Shown in pieces: positions 12,123 through 22,167 of a DNA stretch of 64,000 nt (position 1 is the stretch's first letter; the number at the start of each line of letters is the position of its first letter). Source of the DNA: Adineta steineri. Lineage: Eukaryota; Rotifera; Eurotatoria; Adinetida; Adinetidae. The position numbers and the translations under genes are program-made. The stretch is from assembly GCA_905250115.1 (NCBI GenBank), contig CAJNOI010000265.1, forward strand, positions 9,077-73,076, in the 5' to 3' direction. Below the pieces are notes generated by a model. The model made no database searches. It was given only the letters and a program-made list of their open reading frames with translations, and had not been told where the DNA came from.

Positions 12123-12940
12123 CTTTTCGCGCTGCATCTTGTGGGATCTTTTTTTTCAATAGAACGTATTAAGTGATTGAAAATTGAAATGCGAAACGTA
12201 GCCATTAATCTGCCTCACCTTTTAGTTAATTTTAGATAAAAGCAGTTCTTATCGAAGTGTTACTCTTTTTTTATTAGATGAATAATGATCAAATAGTGTA
12301 GAAATGCAGAGCTTTGTTTTTACTATCAGTCTATACAAAAAGAAAAGTTCTACGATCATTCTATAAGAAATTGGTATAGCTTCATAAAGACTTTTGATAC
12401 ACCCTAAGTGCAATTACATTTTTTTTAACTTTCCCCCCCCCCTAAATATCAATACCTATAGTGCGACCTCAGATCTTCTTTTTCTCACATTCCTTAATGT
12501 ATCTCTCGCTACCGCAAAAATTTCAGCTTTATAACTCATCGTCCGGTTGAGATAGAAGAGGAAAAAATAGGCAAACAAGAAGTTTTGTGCAGAATTCAAT
12601 TCTCTATCTATCCATCTATGTGACTCAATTTTGATATTTTTTGTTCTATTTGACGAAAACAGATTTACAGACGAATTGTAGAATCAGTTTAAAACGATCC
12701 TAGAGAGAACAAGGAACATACTTTTGAGAAAATCAAAACCAGTAAAAATAGAGCGTAAAAAATACTACAAAACTATCTAAAAATAGTTATGGTAAATTTT
12801 TTTAATTATGCCAAGAGACCAAAAAGCTTTAATTACATACTAACTGTAGATCTAGTTTTTTAGAATTCTTTTGCCTTTTACTCCTCAATAACTGCAAAAA
12901 AAATTAGTTTGACTGTCATAGAAAGATGCAGCGCGAAAAA
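12123..12940. repeat. Inverted repeat pair, 18 bp, 780 bp apart
   Basis: CTTTTCGCGCTGCATCTT at 12123-12140 is repeated in inverse orientation at 12923-12940 with one mismatch. Its CG-rich core stands out in this AT-rich DNA. The pair could be relic terminal repeats of a DNA element, but no target duplication or transposase trace was found. Confidence 0.45.
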
Positions 12941-13630
12941 CAACAAGAATACTGTCAACTAGTTCTCTGTTTCGCTTACTTTTAGGGAAAATTTTACGAT
13001 ATACCTCAGGATGTAGCCCCAATTTTTCTTGTAGACTTAGTTTGTTTTGTGGATCCGATTTTGTTTATATATTTTTAAACTAGTTTCGACGGAAAGCATT
13101 ACTATGATAGACCTTTCGACTCATGAACACGCGCTGAGCCTGATTCATTTCTTTTTAGGCTATTTCTAGCAGATCATCAGATTTTGGGGCTAAAGTCTTA
13201 ATTCATATGCTTTTTTAAAGCTATATCAAAATGTGATACTTCTTTTAAAATTATCAAGAGCCGGAGCTTTGTGTCGTAGCTTTATAAGTTCTCTTAGTGA
13301 AATCTACAACAAGTAAAAACATTGTTTATGGGAGAACCATACATGAGCTTTCAACGCATATGCGGCGCAATTTCTTTTAAAAACTTCTTTATTAAAATCG
13401 CAAAGTTAATGTTACAATATCTCGAGAAGGACGAATGGGCAGCACGGAGATTTTTCCTACAGATTCACTGTGATAGGAAACAAAACGTATAAATCGGATT
13501 TTCTCTGACAGAAACTTCGTTTTTTTCACAATCATACAAAAAAATTACGATTCATTGATATATTTAATGCGATGCGAAGGAAAGCAAAGCATTTGTGTAG
13601 TACATAGCGAGTTTTCTTCCTTTTTTTAAT

Positions 13631-13690
13631 GCGAGGTATGGATATCGGTGAAAAATAGATGTAATACCAACACTTGCACCCACACTCTCG
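13631..13690. repeat. Telomere-like hairpin relative, reverse orientation, diverged
   Basis: Read on the minus strand, the segment starts GAGAGTGTGGGTG and continues through GGTATTACATCTA. The same core occurs in the copy at 16353-16411, so the two are homologous, not chance G-rich tracts. The second arm is decayed. Confidence 0.6.
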
Positions 13691-13778
13691 AAAGAAAATT
13701 CTTACACTATAAAATGACATATTATTCTGATGTATTTATAAATATTTCTTTTAGAAGTAGTCTACATTACAACAAACA

Positions 13779-16102
13779 ATGGCAAACAACAAATCAATAA
13801 CATCTATTCGAACCACTACACAAGCTGATACTAAACGTGTATCAAACTTCTCCAAGGATACAGCTGAAAATCGGCGACGTATTAATATGCAAAGAATGCA
13901 AGATGTCCTCCTCATTTGGTTGGACGACAATATTAATGAAAATGATGCTGATTGTAATAATACAATCAAACTATTGAAGCGTGTAGTTAGCAACGTAAAC
14001 ACGTTTACAGATGGTGAAGAATGTGTGGACTTTATTCAAACCATTACCAACAACAAAATATGTATGATTGTATCTGGTGAACTTGGAAAACATATTGTGC
14101 CTCATGTACATGACATGTTCCAAGTAGACACCATTTTGATTTTTTGTAACATTCAAGAATGGCATAAACAATGGGTCAAAGAATGGCCTAAAATAAAAGG
14201 AGTCTTTACAAATATAACATCAATCTGTGAAGCTCTTAAACGAACTGCTCATCAATGTGAGGAAAATGCTATCTCAATCAGCTTTGTGGCACCAAACACG
14301 AAATTCGATCAATTAGATCCATCATTTATGTACACTCAGATCTTGAAAGAGATTCTATTAACCATTAAGTTCGAAAATAAACATATTAAAGAATTTATTA
14401 CGTATTGTCGTGAAACCTTTGCCGAAAATGAGCATGATTTACACAATATTGAAAAATTGGAACGTGACTATCATAATCATATACCTATTTGGTGGTATAC
14501 TTATGAATGTTTTTTATATCGTACGCTCAATTGTGCATTAAGGTTAATGGACGTTGATATTATTCTTCGAATGGGGTTCTTTATGAATGATCTACATCGT
14601 GATATTCAACGACTCCATTCGGAACAATTTCATGGTGAACAATCTAATAAAACATTTACAGTTTATCGTGGACAATGCCTTTCAAAAGAAGCATTTACTG
14701 GAATGACAAAAACTAAATGTGGACTTCTTTCATTTAATAACTTTTTATCGACTAGTAAAGACCGTGATGTTTCTCTCTTATTTGCACTACAAGCTGCTAC
14801 AAATCCTGATCTTGTTGGAATTTTATTTGTTATATCAATTAATCCTACTCATTCAACAACTCCATTTGCTTGTGTTAGCGATGTTAGTCATTTTCAAATA
14901 GAAGATGAAGTTCTCTTCTCTATGCATACCATTTTTCGAATTGGAGATATTAAACCAATGAAAGAAAACGAACATGTTTATGAAGTGAATTTAACATTGA
15001 CTAATGACAACGACCAAGATCTTCGAACTCTTACTGATCGCATCCGACAAGAGACCTTTGCAGATGAAAAAGGATGGTATAGATTGGAATTCTTACTGAT
15101 TAAAATGGGTCAGTACAAAAAGGCTCAAGAAGTTTATGAAATGTTACTTCATCAACATACGAATGAAAGTGACAAGGCACCTATTTATCATCAACTAGGT
15201 CGAATCAAATATAATGAAGGAGAATATCAAGAAGCACTCTGTTATTATGAAAAAGCCCTTGTAGTTCGGCAACAATCACTTACTCTCAATCATCCTGATG
15301 TGGGAGATTCCTATAACAACATCGGTGGTGTGTCTACAGCAAGGGTGATTATCTAAAAGCACTTTCATATTATGAAAAAGCCCTTGCGATTCGACAACAA
15401 TCACTTCCTTCCAATCATCCTGATTTAGGTGGTTCCTATAACGATATTGGTATTGTATGTTACTGCATGGGCAATTATTCAACAGCACTTTCTTATCTTC
15501 AAAAAGCCCTTGCAATTTGGCAACAATCACTTCCTTCCAATCACCCATACTTGAGTACTTCCTATAACAACATCGGTAATATGTATTACAGGATGGATGA
15601 TTATCCAAAAGCACTTTCTTATCATGAAAAAGTCCTTGCAACTTGGCAACAATCACTTCCTCCCAATCATCCTGATTTGGCTCTGCCCTACGACAACATT
15701 GGTGAGGTGTATAATAGCATGGGTGATTATTCACAAGCACTTTCTTATTATGAAAAAGCCCTTGAAATTCGACGACAATTACTTTCTTCCAATCATCCTG
15801 ACTTCGCTATGTCCTATAATTACATCGGTGGGGCGTATTCCAAAGTGGGTGATTATGCAAAAGCACTTTCTTACTATGAAAAAGCCTTTGCAATCAAAGA
15901 ACAATCGCTTCCTTCCAATCATCCTGACTTCGCTATGTGTTATAATAACATCGGTGTGGTGTATGAAAATATGGGAGACTATTCAAAAGCTCATTCATTT
16001 TATGAATGTGCTGTACAGACTGGAGAACAACCGTTACCAGCAAATCACCCTGATCTTGAACAGTGGAGAAAAAACCTCGAAAATATAAAAAAGAAATTAT
16101 AA
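13779..16102 (+). pseudogene. ADP-ribosyltransferase + TPR (kinesin-light-chain-type) protein with one frameshift
   Basis: The first open frame (13779-15356, 525 residues) starts with an uncharacterised alpha/beta-looking domain (about 40-170). An ART domain follows with all three catalytic elements: Y-R-G-Q (R297), F-L-S-T-S (S324/S326) and E-D-E (E375-E377). This is the R-S-ExE arrangement of arginine-type mono-ADP-ribosyltransferases. Two TPRs follow, then the frame is lost near 15333, where one base appears to be missing. The coding pattern resumes at once in the next frame and runs to 16102 with about six more 42-residue TPRs. As written, the product would be a truncated but catalytically intact ART with two TPRs. 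It could be a recent pseudogene, an allele-specific break or an assembly error. Partner and substrate unknown; the architecture is common in bdelloids. Confidence 0.8.
15241..16010 (+). repeat. 126-bp tandem repeat encoding TPR units
   Basis: About six consecutive 126-bp units each encode a 42-residue TPR with K-A-L-S-Y-Y-E-K-A-L in the first helix and S-N-H-P-D before the next. High DNA identity between units indicates recent amplification or gene conversion. Confidence 0.85.
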
Positions 16103-16352
16103 TTTCTTTTTTTATTTTTTTTTGAAAGTAAAATACAACTGATGAAAAAGGAAATATGTCTATTGAAACTCTGTTCTTGTCGAGAAAACAATATGAGCAG
16201 TAGCACACACCGTTAAGACAAACAACACATATTGAAAGATATATATATTGTAGAAAAGACCTTCACGGTTACATTATTATATGTGACCAAGTAGAGTTTC
16301 ATTGTGTTAGATAAGAAAGAAAGATACTCAACAGAAACATAGAAGAATAGAA

Positions 16353-16411
16353 AGAGGGTGTGGGAGTTGGTATTACATCTACTTTTCGCTCACACCTACA
16401 CCCACATCCAA
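16353..16411. repeat. Telomere-like hairpin family copy
   Basis: GAGGGTGTGGGAG at the left and CACACCTACACCCACATCC at the right flank a core with GGTATTACATCTA, shared with 13631-13690. The arms pair imperfectly. Confidence 0.7.
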
Positions 16412-16446
16412 GTGCACATCATATTATTGCTGATCAGAATAAGACA

Positions 16447-16505
16447 GGATGTGGGTGTGGGTGCTAGTAATGAATGAGCAGAATGTACACACCTACACCT
16501 TCACG
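16447..16505. repeat. Telomere-like hairpin family copy, adjacent to the previous one
   Basis: GGATGTGGGTGTGGGTG (16448-16464) faces ACACACCTACACCTTCAC across a spacer of about 25 bp. It lies only ~35 bp from the preceding copy. Confidence 0.65.
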
Positions 16506-16651
16506 AAAAAAAACCTTTTGTTTCGAAAAATGGTATAATTATACTTATAACTATTGAAAATAGATAACAGTGCGACATTTTATACAAGTGTGCTTGATAA
16601 TACTGCGAAGTTTATTCGATATAAATTTTCATGCTCATTAATGAGATTCTC

Positions 16652-17335
16652 TTAAACAATCAGTTTAAAACTCTTTAATTTTTCGACACAGTTAAGTTTT
16701 TCTTTGCCAGCTTCGGACAGATTGCAGTTGGCCATCTCGAGTAGTTGAAGAGTTCGATTGTTTTCGAGCATAAAAACGAGATAATCAACACTTGCATCAG
16801 TCACCAACTTGTTATCGTTGAGATACAATTGTTCGAGACTAGTGTTGCGATGCATAAGTGTATCGGCCAACATCTGAATACCTTGATCGCCTATCTGATT
16901 CGTATCAAGCCATAGATGAGTCAATGTCTTATTGGTCTCAAGCATCCTAGCAAAATGCTCAGCACCTTGATCTGTAGTATTATTATCGGAGAAATTAAGC
17001 AATTTCAAAGTTGTATTGGCTGTTGAGAGTGCGTCTGTTAGGGCATACACACCTTCATCAAGTATATCATTTCCTCTAAGATCTAGTATTAACAATGTTG
17101 TATTGCTTTGAAGTGATTCAGCTAGAAGGAATATTCCTTCTGTAGTAATCTCATTCGCCCTTAGTTCTAATTTTGTGCATTGTTTGTAAATGAGACCTTG
17201 CACAATGACAATGTTCATATCACGATCGCTTAATGGAATCTGAGATAAGGATAATTTCGAACGATGTTCACATTTGGCAATCCAGTTTTGAAGTTGATAA
17301 TTATGATATGCATCACCTTTTAAAAAAGATCTCAT
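16652..17335 (-). CDS. Short leucine-rich-repeat protein (ribonuclease-inhibitor-type LRRs)
   Basis: Intronless, 227 residues. After about 50 residues come roughly six LRRs of 28-29 residues with the RI-type pattern L-x-L-x-x-N-x-I-x-x-x-G; examples are L-E-L-R-A-N-E-I, L-D-L-R-G-N-D-I and L-W-L-D-T-N-Q-I. This is the LRR class found in NLR-like and RNH1-like proteins, but no NACHT or other domain is attached. An in-frame stop lies a few codons upstream of the ATG, so the start is secure unless a 5' exon is spliced on. The neighbour upstream on the same strand is the RING protein; I tested joining the two through nearby acceptors and every option hit a stop. Probably a protein-interaction module; function unknown. 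Confidence 0.75.
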   Translation of the reverse strand: MRSFLKGDAYHNYQLQNWIAKCEHRSKLSLSQIPLSDRDMNIVIVQGLIYKQCTKLELRANEITTEGIFLLAESLQSNTTLLILDLRGNDILDEGVYALTDALSTANTTLKLLNFSDNNTTDQGAEHFARMLETNKTLTHLWLDTNQIGDQGIQMLADTLMHRNTSLEQLYLNDNKLVTDASVDYLVFMLENNRTLQLLEMANCNLSEAGKEKLNCVEKLKSFKLIV

Positions 17336-17509
17336 TAGACAAATACATTTTGTTGTTCAAAGATCAACTATTCGAAATAATTATTGCCTAAAGCCGCCCC
17401 CTATCAATCTGATATTTTCAGTGCTTGTCTAACACACGATCGAAGCTTCCACATCTTTTTCAGGAGTTGCAGATGTACAAATAATCGAATTTGCGGTAGT
17501 ATGAACGTT

Positions 17510-18190
17510 TTACTTACGATTTATATTCTCCCATAGTTGATCCATCTCATCTTCATGCTTATAGCCCCATTCATTGATTACGGACATCTCAGAATTTTGA
17601 TCTTGCTCTTCGTTTTGAAGCTCATGGATATCGGTCGTATGATTCACAATCTGTTCTTGCAGTTGTCGCACTTGATTTTGAAGAGTGGTGATCTGTGTTG
17701 TTTGTTGCAGTAGTTGTTCTCTAAGTTGCCGATTTTCGGCGATAAATTCCTCGAGAACCGACCGAAGACTATGAAAAACGCAGGAAGTCAAATGAATGCT
17801 AAGTTGATCTTGAGGTCCCATCCAAGGACACTTGCGATCAGCTGCAGAACAAATAACATTACGTTTTGGACATGATTTTTTGAAATGATCATTAAAGTTC
17901 TCTCGTTGCACATCTTTCTGTCCACAACGAGAACATGTTACACGAAGTCGATCAAGCATATTACGCACAGTGCGATTAGCTTGCACTAGACCATTGATTG
18001 GCACGTATTGTCGACATGTCGGACATGATGCTTCTGTGTTTCTAATCCAATGTGTGATACATGCGTGACAAAATGTATGATCACACGGAGTACAACAGGG
18101 ATCCTCGAAAGGAGACTTGCAAATGATACAAATTAGCTCGGGATCAATGCATGTTTCGTTTGTGTACTCGAATTTACAGTTATTTGCCAT
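17510..18190 (-). CDS. RING finger / TRAF-type zinc finger / coiled-coil protein (probable E3 ubiquitin ligase)
   Basis: Intronless, 226 residues. A C3HC4 RING spans about 21-60 (C-I-I-C, C-D-H-T-F-C-H-A-C, C-P-T-C). One or two TRAF-like zinc fingers follow at about 85-136 (C-S-R-C-G, H-F-K-K-S-C, C-x6-C-P-W, H-L-T-S-C), then a Gln-rich coiled coil (about 145-200). This is the N-terminal layout of TRAF/NRDP1-like ligases without a MATH or substrate domain, so substrate choice would come from the coiled coil or partners. The stop codon overlaps a consensus donor (CGTAAGTAA), so an additional 3' exon cannot be fully excluded, although none of the nearby acceptors gives an open continuation. Confidence 0.82.
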   Translation of the reverse strand: MANNCKFEYTNETCIDPELICIICKSPFEDPCCTPCDHTFCHACITHWIRNTEASCPTCRQYVPINGLVQANRTVRNMLDRLRVTCSRCGQKDVQRENFNDHFKKSCPKRNVICSAADRKCPWMGPQDQLSIHLTSCVFHSLRSVLEEFIAENRQLREQLLQQTTQITTLQNQVRQLQEQIVNHTTDIHELQNEEQDQNSEMSVINEWGYKHEDEMDQLWENINRK

Positions 18191-19492
18191 GTTGTTTGAA
18201 AAAAGAAAATATCTACAAAGAGTCGAAATGCGTCACACACGGAAACATCGAAAGCGAAGAGGTAAACGTAGCGGAAGACGTTAATGTGAAAACAAGAGAA
18301 AAGTAAGAAAAATATGAAATACTTTTCATAGAATCATAATTCATGTTAATTTCGACGTACAGACATCCGGCATGTGGTAGAAGCAAATATTTACTCTTTT
18401 CTTTCTGTTCTTTTTCTAACAATTTTTTATTTCTGACGTCATATTTATTGCTTCTAAGAAGAACATGAATCACTTCTTTTTGCAGCGTGTTGGAAATTTC
18501 CAAGCACATTATTGTTATCGACTTTGGACACATTTAACATCTTGAGGATGTGAGTGTCTATGATCTGATTTATTGATCAGTGAGTGTAGCCTGAATTCTT
18601 TTTAACATGAACTCCGTGGACATATTTACTGTTTCGACGAATGACAGTTTTTTTTGATTAATATACCTAACGAGTCCTTCTGACACGTATTTGCAATAGG
18701 TAATTATATGACAGAGGGTGCAACAAGCATCATAGAAACAAGTAATTTGTAGGTGTCTGTCTGATGAATAACTGTCTAGTGATTGGATGCCCTAGATTCC
18801 TTTCAGTATTTCGTAGTTTTTGTATACAAATGTTTCCTTAATCTTCGAAAAGAATATTACAAAAGAAATTTATGCCATACAGAAATGAAGAAAAAATGCA
18901 GTTAAACGATGATTTTAATGAAATTTAATATATGAGAAATACAATAACAATAGGATTTTCGACCTTTTCAAGCTGATTATAGCGGTCATCATCAGTAAGA
19001 TAACAACAAAAATAAGAATAAATACACAAGATATATTACGAAATAATAGACTAATACCTAATGTTAACGTTGTAATATATTATCATAATAATATTTATGT
19101 TACTATCAAGTTATTTTTCTTAGTATTGACTTATTCATATGCGGTAATCTTTTAAAACTTGAGTATTATTTATATTGGATTGATGTTTCGTATTGATATT
19201 TATGAAAAGCAACTTATATTATCTTATTCTTACATGCATCTCTACTTCCGAATTCGTAAATATGTAAATACCCAAGATTTAAAAAAAGAAAAATTCATTT
19301 GAAATGATTGTTGGTACTTTCTCTTTAGAAAAAAATGTCATTAATCTTATCTTTCTACATAGTGTTTTGATATTTTTAATTACTAAGAGGGTAATCGATA
19401 CTCACGTTTCTTATCTCTTGCGACATAATTCAATTTTGTAATCGTATTTAAACCTTATGATTTTATTGACTTGAGAATAAAAAACAATTTGA
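18191..19492. other. Intergenic, no gene recognised
   Basis: The 106-residue minus frame at 18213-18533 directly upstream of the RING gene lacks recognisable features and is probably leader or non-coding. A half copy of the telomere-like repeat (CTTGAGGATGTGAGTG) lies near 18541. A hammerhead-like core lies at 18957-18995. The rest is AT-rich. Confidence 0.5.
18957..18995 (-). ncRNA. Hammerhead-ribozyme-like core (weak candidate)
   Basis: On the minus strand CTGATGA is followed by TGACC, a 19-nt loop, GGTC and GAAA. This is the order CUGAUGA - helix II - GAAA of the hammerhead core; GACC/GGTC would form helix II with one unpaired U. Helices I and III are not clear by eye, so it may be a decayed retroelement-associated motif or chance. 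Penelope-like elements, known from bdelloids, carry hammerhead motifs. Confidence 0.3.
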
Positions 19493-20245
19493 ATGCAGTA
19501 TATATCAAAGTATTATAATCGATTAAGTGAAGAAATGCACAATGATATTTCTACTGGTCAATCACAAATCAAAACTATTCGTCAATTGCTTATAATTTTA
19601 CTTTATATTAATTTGGTGAGTTATTGTTTAATACTCAAAATATTGACATTATACTCTGTTCGATTCTTTATACGATAATAATTTGAACGATTTATTTTAG
19701 TTTTGTTTGTCTATTAATATTTTATTTTCTAGGGATATTCTGTGCTTATTTTTATAACAGCTGTTATTGGTTTAACAATTCGTGATGAATTTATTCAGAG
19801 AGAAGAAAAGTTTCAAATCACCGAGGCCATTATTTTATTTTTATACAATGGCTTTGGACTTCTTTTCATATATAAGTCTCATCGAACAGGTTTACGTGTG
19901 GTAGGCTGATTCGATATAAATAATTATTTATTGATCAAAGTACTCCATGTTTTATTGTTTAGATCGTTTGGATCGGTATCATTTTGGTGACTATTGCTCC
20001 ATTCATTATTGGTATCTATGAGTACATTCGTATCCGAGCCTACTATTATTTCCATAAAAATTTGTTCGCGGTAATATATATTTACGGAAGTTATTTGTTA
20101 AGTATCTGGTTTCATATATTTACTATAATGGTGAGTTATTTTTCTCATTGTATTTTGGTTATTTTCATTATTCTTTTAACAGATTCTTATAATTAAATTT
20201 ACTTTCCAACTACTACGACTTACCAATACAAATCAAACTTTGTAA
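19493..20245 (+). CDS. Small four-TM membrane protein in four exons
   Basis: Exons 19493-19615, 19733-19900, 19963-20130 and 20183-20245 join at GT-AG sites, all in phase 0, giving 173 residues. Four hydrophobic segments are visible: L-L-I-I-L-L-Y-I-N-L-G-Y-S-V-L-I-F-I (across junction 1), a segment around I-L-F-L-Y-N-G-F-G-L-L-F-I, one around I-G-I-I-L-V-T-I-A-P-F-I-I, and a last one ending S-I-W-F-H-I-F-T-I-M. The loop after the first TM is charged (R-D-E-F-I-Q-R-E-E-K). Both termini are short. No family is recognised; a tetraspan-like protein of unknown function. No single frame covers more than a third of it. Confidence 0.72.
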
Positions 20246-20478
20246 TCAAAAAATACAATTTATATATTTATTTTTTTGTAATTGTTCATAATATGATTTC
20301 CTGTTCTAAACACGATTCAGTAAATAAATTCTCTTAATAATATTCAAGAAAATACTATAAATACTTAACTTTAATTTGGATGTGTATAAGAATGAGTATC
20401 ACAAAGATTATGATACTTTGAAAAAAAAACGATAACTATACTTATATTCACGATTTCATTGTCTAAGCATAATCAACA

Positions 20479-20528
20479 TAGGGTGAAGGTGAAGATTAAT
20501 CTTTTCTTTATTCACACCTACCCTCAAG
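20479..20528. repeat. Telomere-like hairpin family copy
   Basis: AGGGTGAAGGTGAA at the left and TTCACACCTACCCT at the right, around a core containing AATCTTTTCTTTA. The same core occurs in the copy at 29509-29578. Confidence 0.7.
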
Positions 20529-20610
20529 ATTTGACTGATTAAAATTAGATTAGACCTAGTTTTTTAGGCCATCTGAAGCGTTCCTTGAGTAAAAACAAAA
20601 TCGATAATAT

Positions 20611-20634
20611 TTCTCACCTTCACCCACACCCTCT
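20611..20634. repeat. Half copy of the telomere-like repeat
   Basis: TCTCACCTTCACCCACACCC is a right arm without a clear left partner; CTTGAG about 25 bp upstream may be the remnant. Confidence 0.5.
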
Positions 20635-20775
20635 ATATCTATCTTATTAGTACGCTGGTCAATCGTTTAACCAATATTTTTTTCTAATATATTCTGTGTT
20701 TATATACATCTTTGCTGAATAAAACTTTATCTCACAATGAATTAAATGAAATTACACGTGTAAAAATAGGAAGAA

Positions 20776-21918
20776 AAATAATGTCGATCACATATTCTAG
20801 TGTAATTATGGAGAGAAATCTTTGATTATTTTCATTTAAATGATCTATGGTATTCATTTCATGGTTTAAATCAACATATTAATGCAATTACAGATCAAAC
20901 AATAGTACATTTAAATTTCGAACAACAAGATAGTTATGATTATTTCGTAGATAATATTTTACCATCGATAAATATTACTAATATTCGATCATTAAAATTA
21001 CAAGATGCTTTTAAAATACATCACTTTTTTTCGGTTTATTCACTCAAGTCATTAGAACAAATTCAATTCTTATCATTAAATTTCAGGTATTATGATGATG
21101 AAACACCATTTCAATTTTGGAATCAACTTTCATCTTTAAAATATTTACAATCATTAAAGATTATACATCATCAACGATTTTGGTCTGATTCTAATTATGA
21201 AGAAAAAAACTTGATTTTTTATTCAATATTCAGTAAAAATTGTTGTCCCTCATTAAAACCATTAATTGTCAGAACAAATGGTCTTTGTAATAGATCTACG
21301 ATTCCTTCTCTAATTCCAACATCAGCAGCACTTCATATCGAATATTTATCAATCGATGTGTCAACTTTTGAAGAATGGTCCAAATTATTTTTTGTTCTAC
21401 AACGTCTGAAATATTTTCAGATCACATTTATGATAAACAGTGGAAAGACATGATGGTTTTAACACCAATAATGCCTAATTGCATTCGTCTTCATTTAAAT
21501 TTACCACCCCATATGTCTTTTAAACATGTCAAATATCTATTAAGACAAACACCAGATTTACAATATTTAATTTTATCTGGTCAAAAACATTTACTTAAAG
21601 CAAAACGATGGGAAAAGTTATTATCATTAAATTGTTCAAGATTATTGAAATTTAAATTCACATGTGCTAATTATATTTATGATGAAAATTATCAATATGA
21701 TTTCGGTCAATTATTGGATACGTTTGAAGAGGATTGTGAGACATCATTCTGGATGGAACGAAATATTACAACCTCGTATCTTAAGATACCTTTTTCAGAT
21801 GATGATTATCGTCGTGATATTGTAGTGAAATATCATGTGAACAAAGTAAGTATTATATACATATTAATCAATGACTAATATTAGTCTTGAGTTTTAGACA
21901 AAACAATCAATTGAATAG
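20776..21918 (+). pseudogene. F-box-type protein, broken by frameshifts
   Basis: A long open stretch without any in-frame ATG begins just after a stop near 20807. It reads like the second half of an F-box (E-I-F-D-Y-F-H-L-N-D-L-W-Y-S-F) followed by LRR-like Leu-rich sequence. The nearest ATG (about 20781) is in another frame and terminates, so one frameshift separates start and F-box. The frame is lost again near 21440-21453, and the coding pattern continues in the next frame (L-T-P-x-M-P-N-C-I-R-L, L-L-R-Q-T-P-D-L). A donor at 21846 and an acceptor before 21898 lead to a stop at 21918. The layout matches a family of F-box proteins I associate with bdelloids (SCF substrate adaptors), here apparently decayed. 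Confidence 0.68.
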
Positions 21919-22167
21919 ATGCGAACACACAACATTTATTAATGCAAATGTAACAGACTAGAAATTGTAAAAAAAAATAAAATTAATGAAATTTAGTGTT
22001 GTACTATTATTTTTCTCTATCTATAAATAAATCCAGTTGTCCCGTGACATATAGTGCATTCGTAATCGTGCTTTTCGAACGTACTTTTTATAATAAGAAA
22101 AGGATAAATATAAAATCGTATTATATTTTACTTACTCACATGTAGATTTGTGTAAGCATAGTCGAGT

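Larger units (their letters stand above)
9990..13778. other. Long intergenic region with telomere-like hairpins and inverted repeats
   Basis: About 3.8 kb with no convincing exon. It contains two telomere-like hairpins (10863-10906, 11788-11835), a third diverged copy in reverse orientation (13631-13690), and the 18-bp inverted pair at 12123/12923. A poly-C run lies near 12433. A pyrimidine-rich tract ending in TTTTAG at about 13754 could be a 5'-UTR acceptor for the next gene. Confidence 0.55.
20246..20775. other. Intergenic with two telomere-like repeat copies
   Basis: About 530 bp of AT-rich sequence holding the hairpin at 20479-20528 and a half element at 20611-20634. No exon seen. Confidence 0.55.

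Noticed and set aside
12431..12442. Poly-C run as part of the telomere-like family
   Set aside because: It lacks the GTG/CAC pattern and has no partner arm.
15276..15740. Minus-strand 154-codon frame with Cys/His pattern
   Set aside because: Antisense shadow of the TPR tandem repeat; its regularity comes from the 126-bp unit.
16652..18190. LRR and RING frames as one fused gene
   Set aside because: A good donor overlaps the RING stop, but each nearby acceptor leads to a stop before the LRR frame, and the LRR frame has its own ATG preceded by a stop.
18213..18533. Minus-strand 106-codon frame upstream of the RING gene
   Set aside because: No motif, TM or repeat structure; more likely leader or intergenic.
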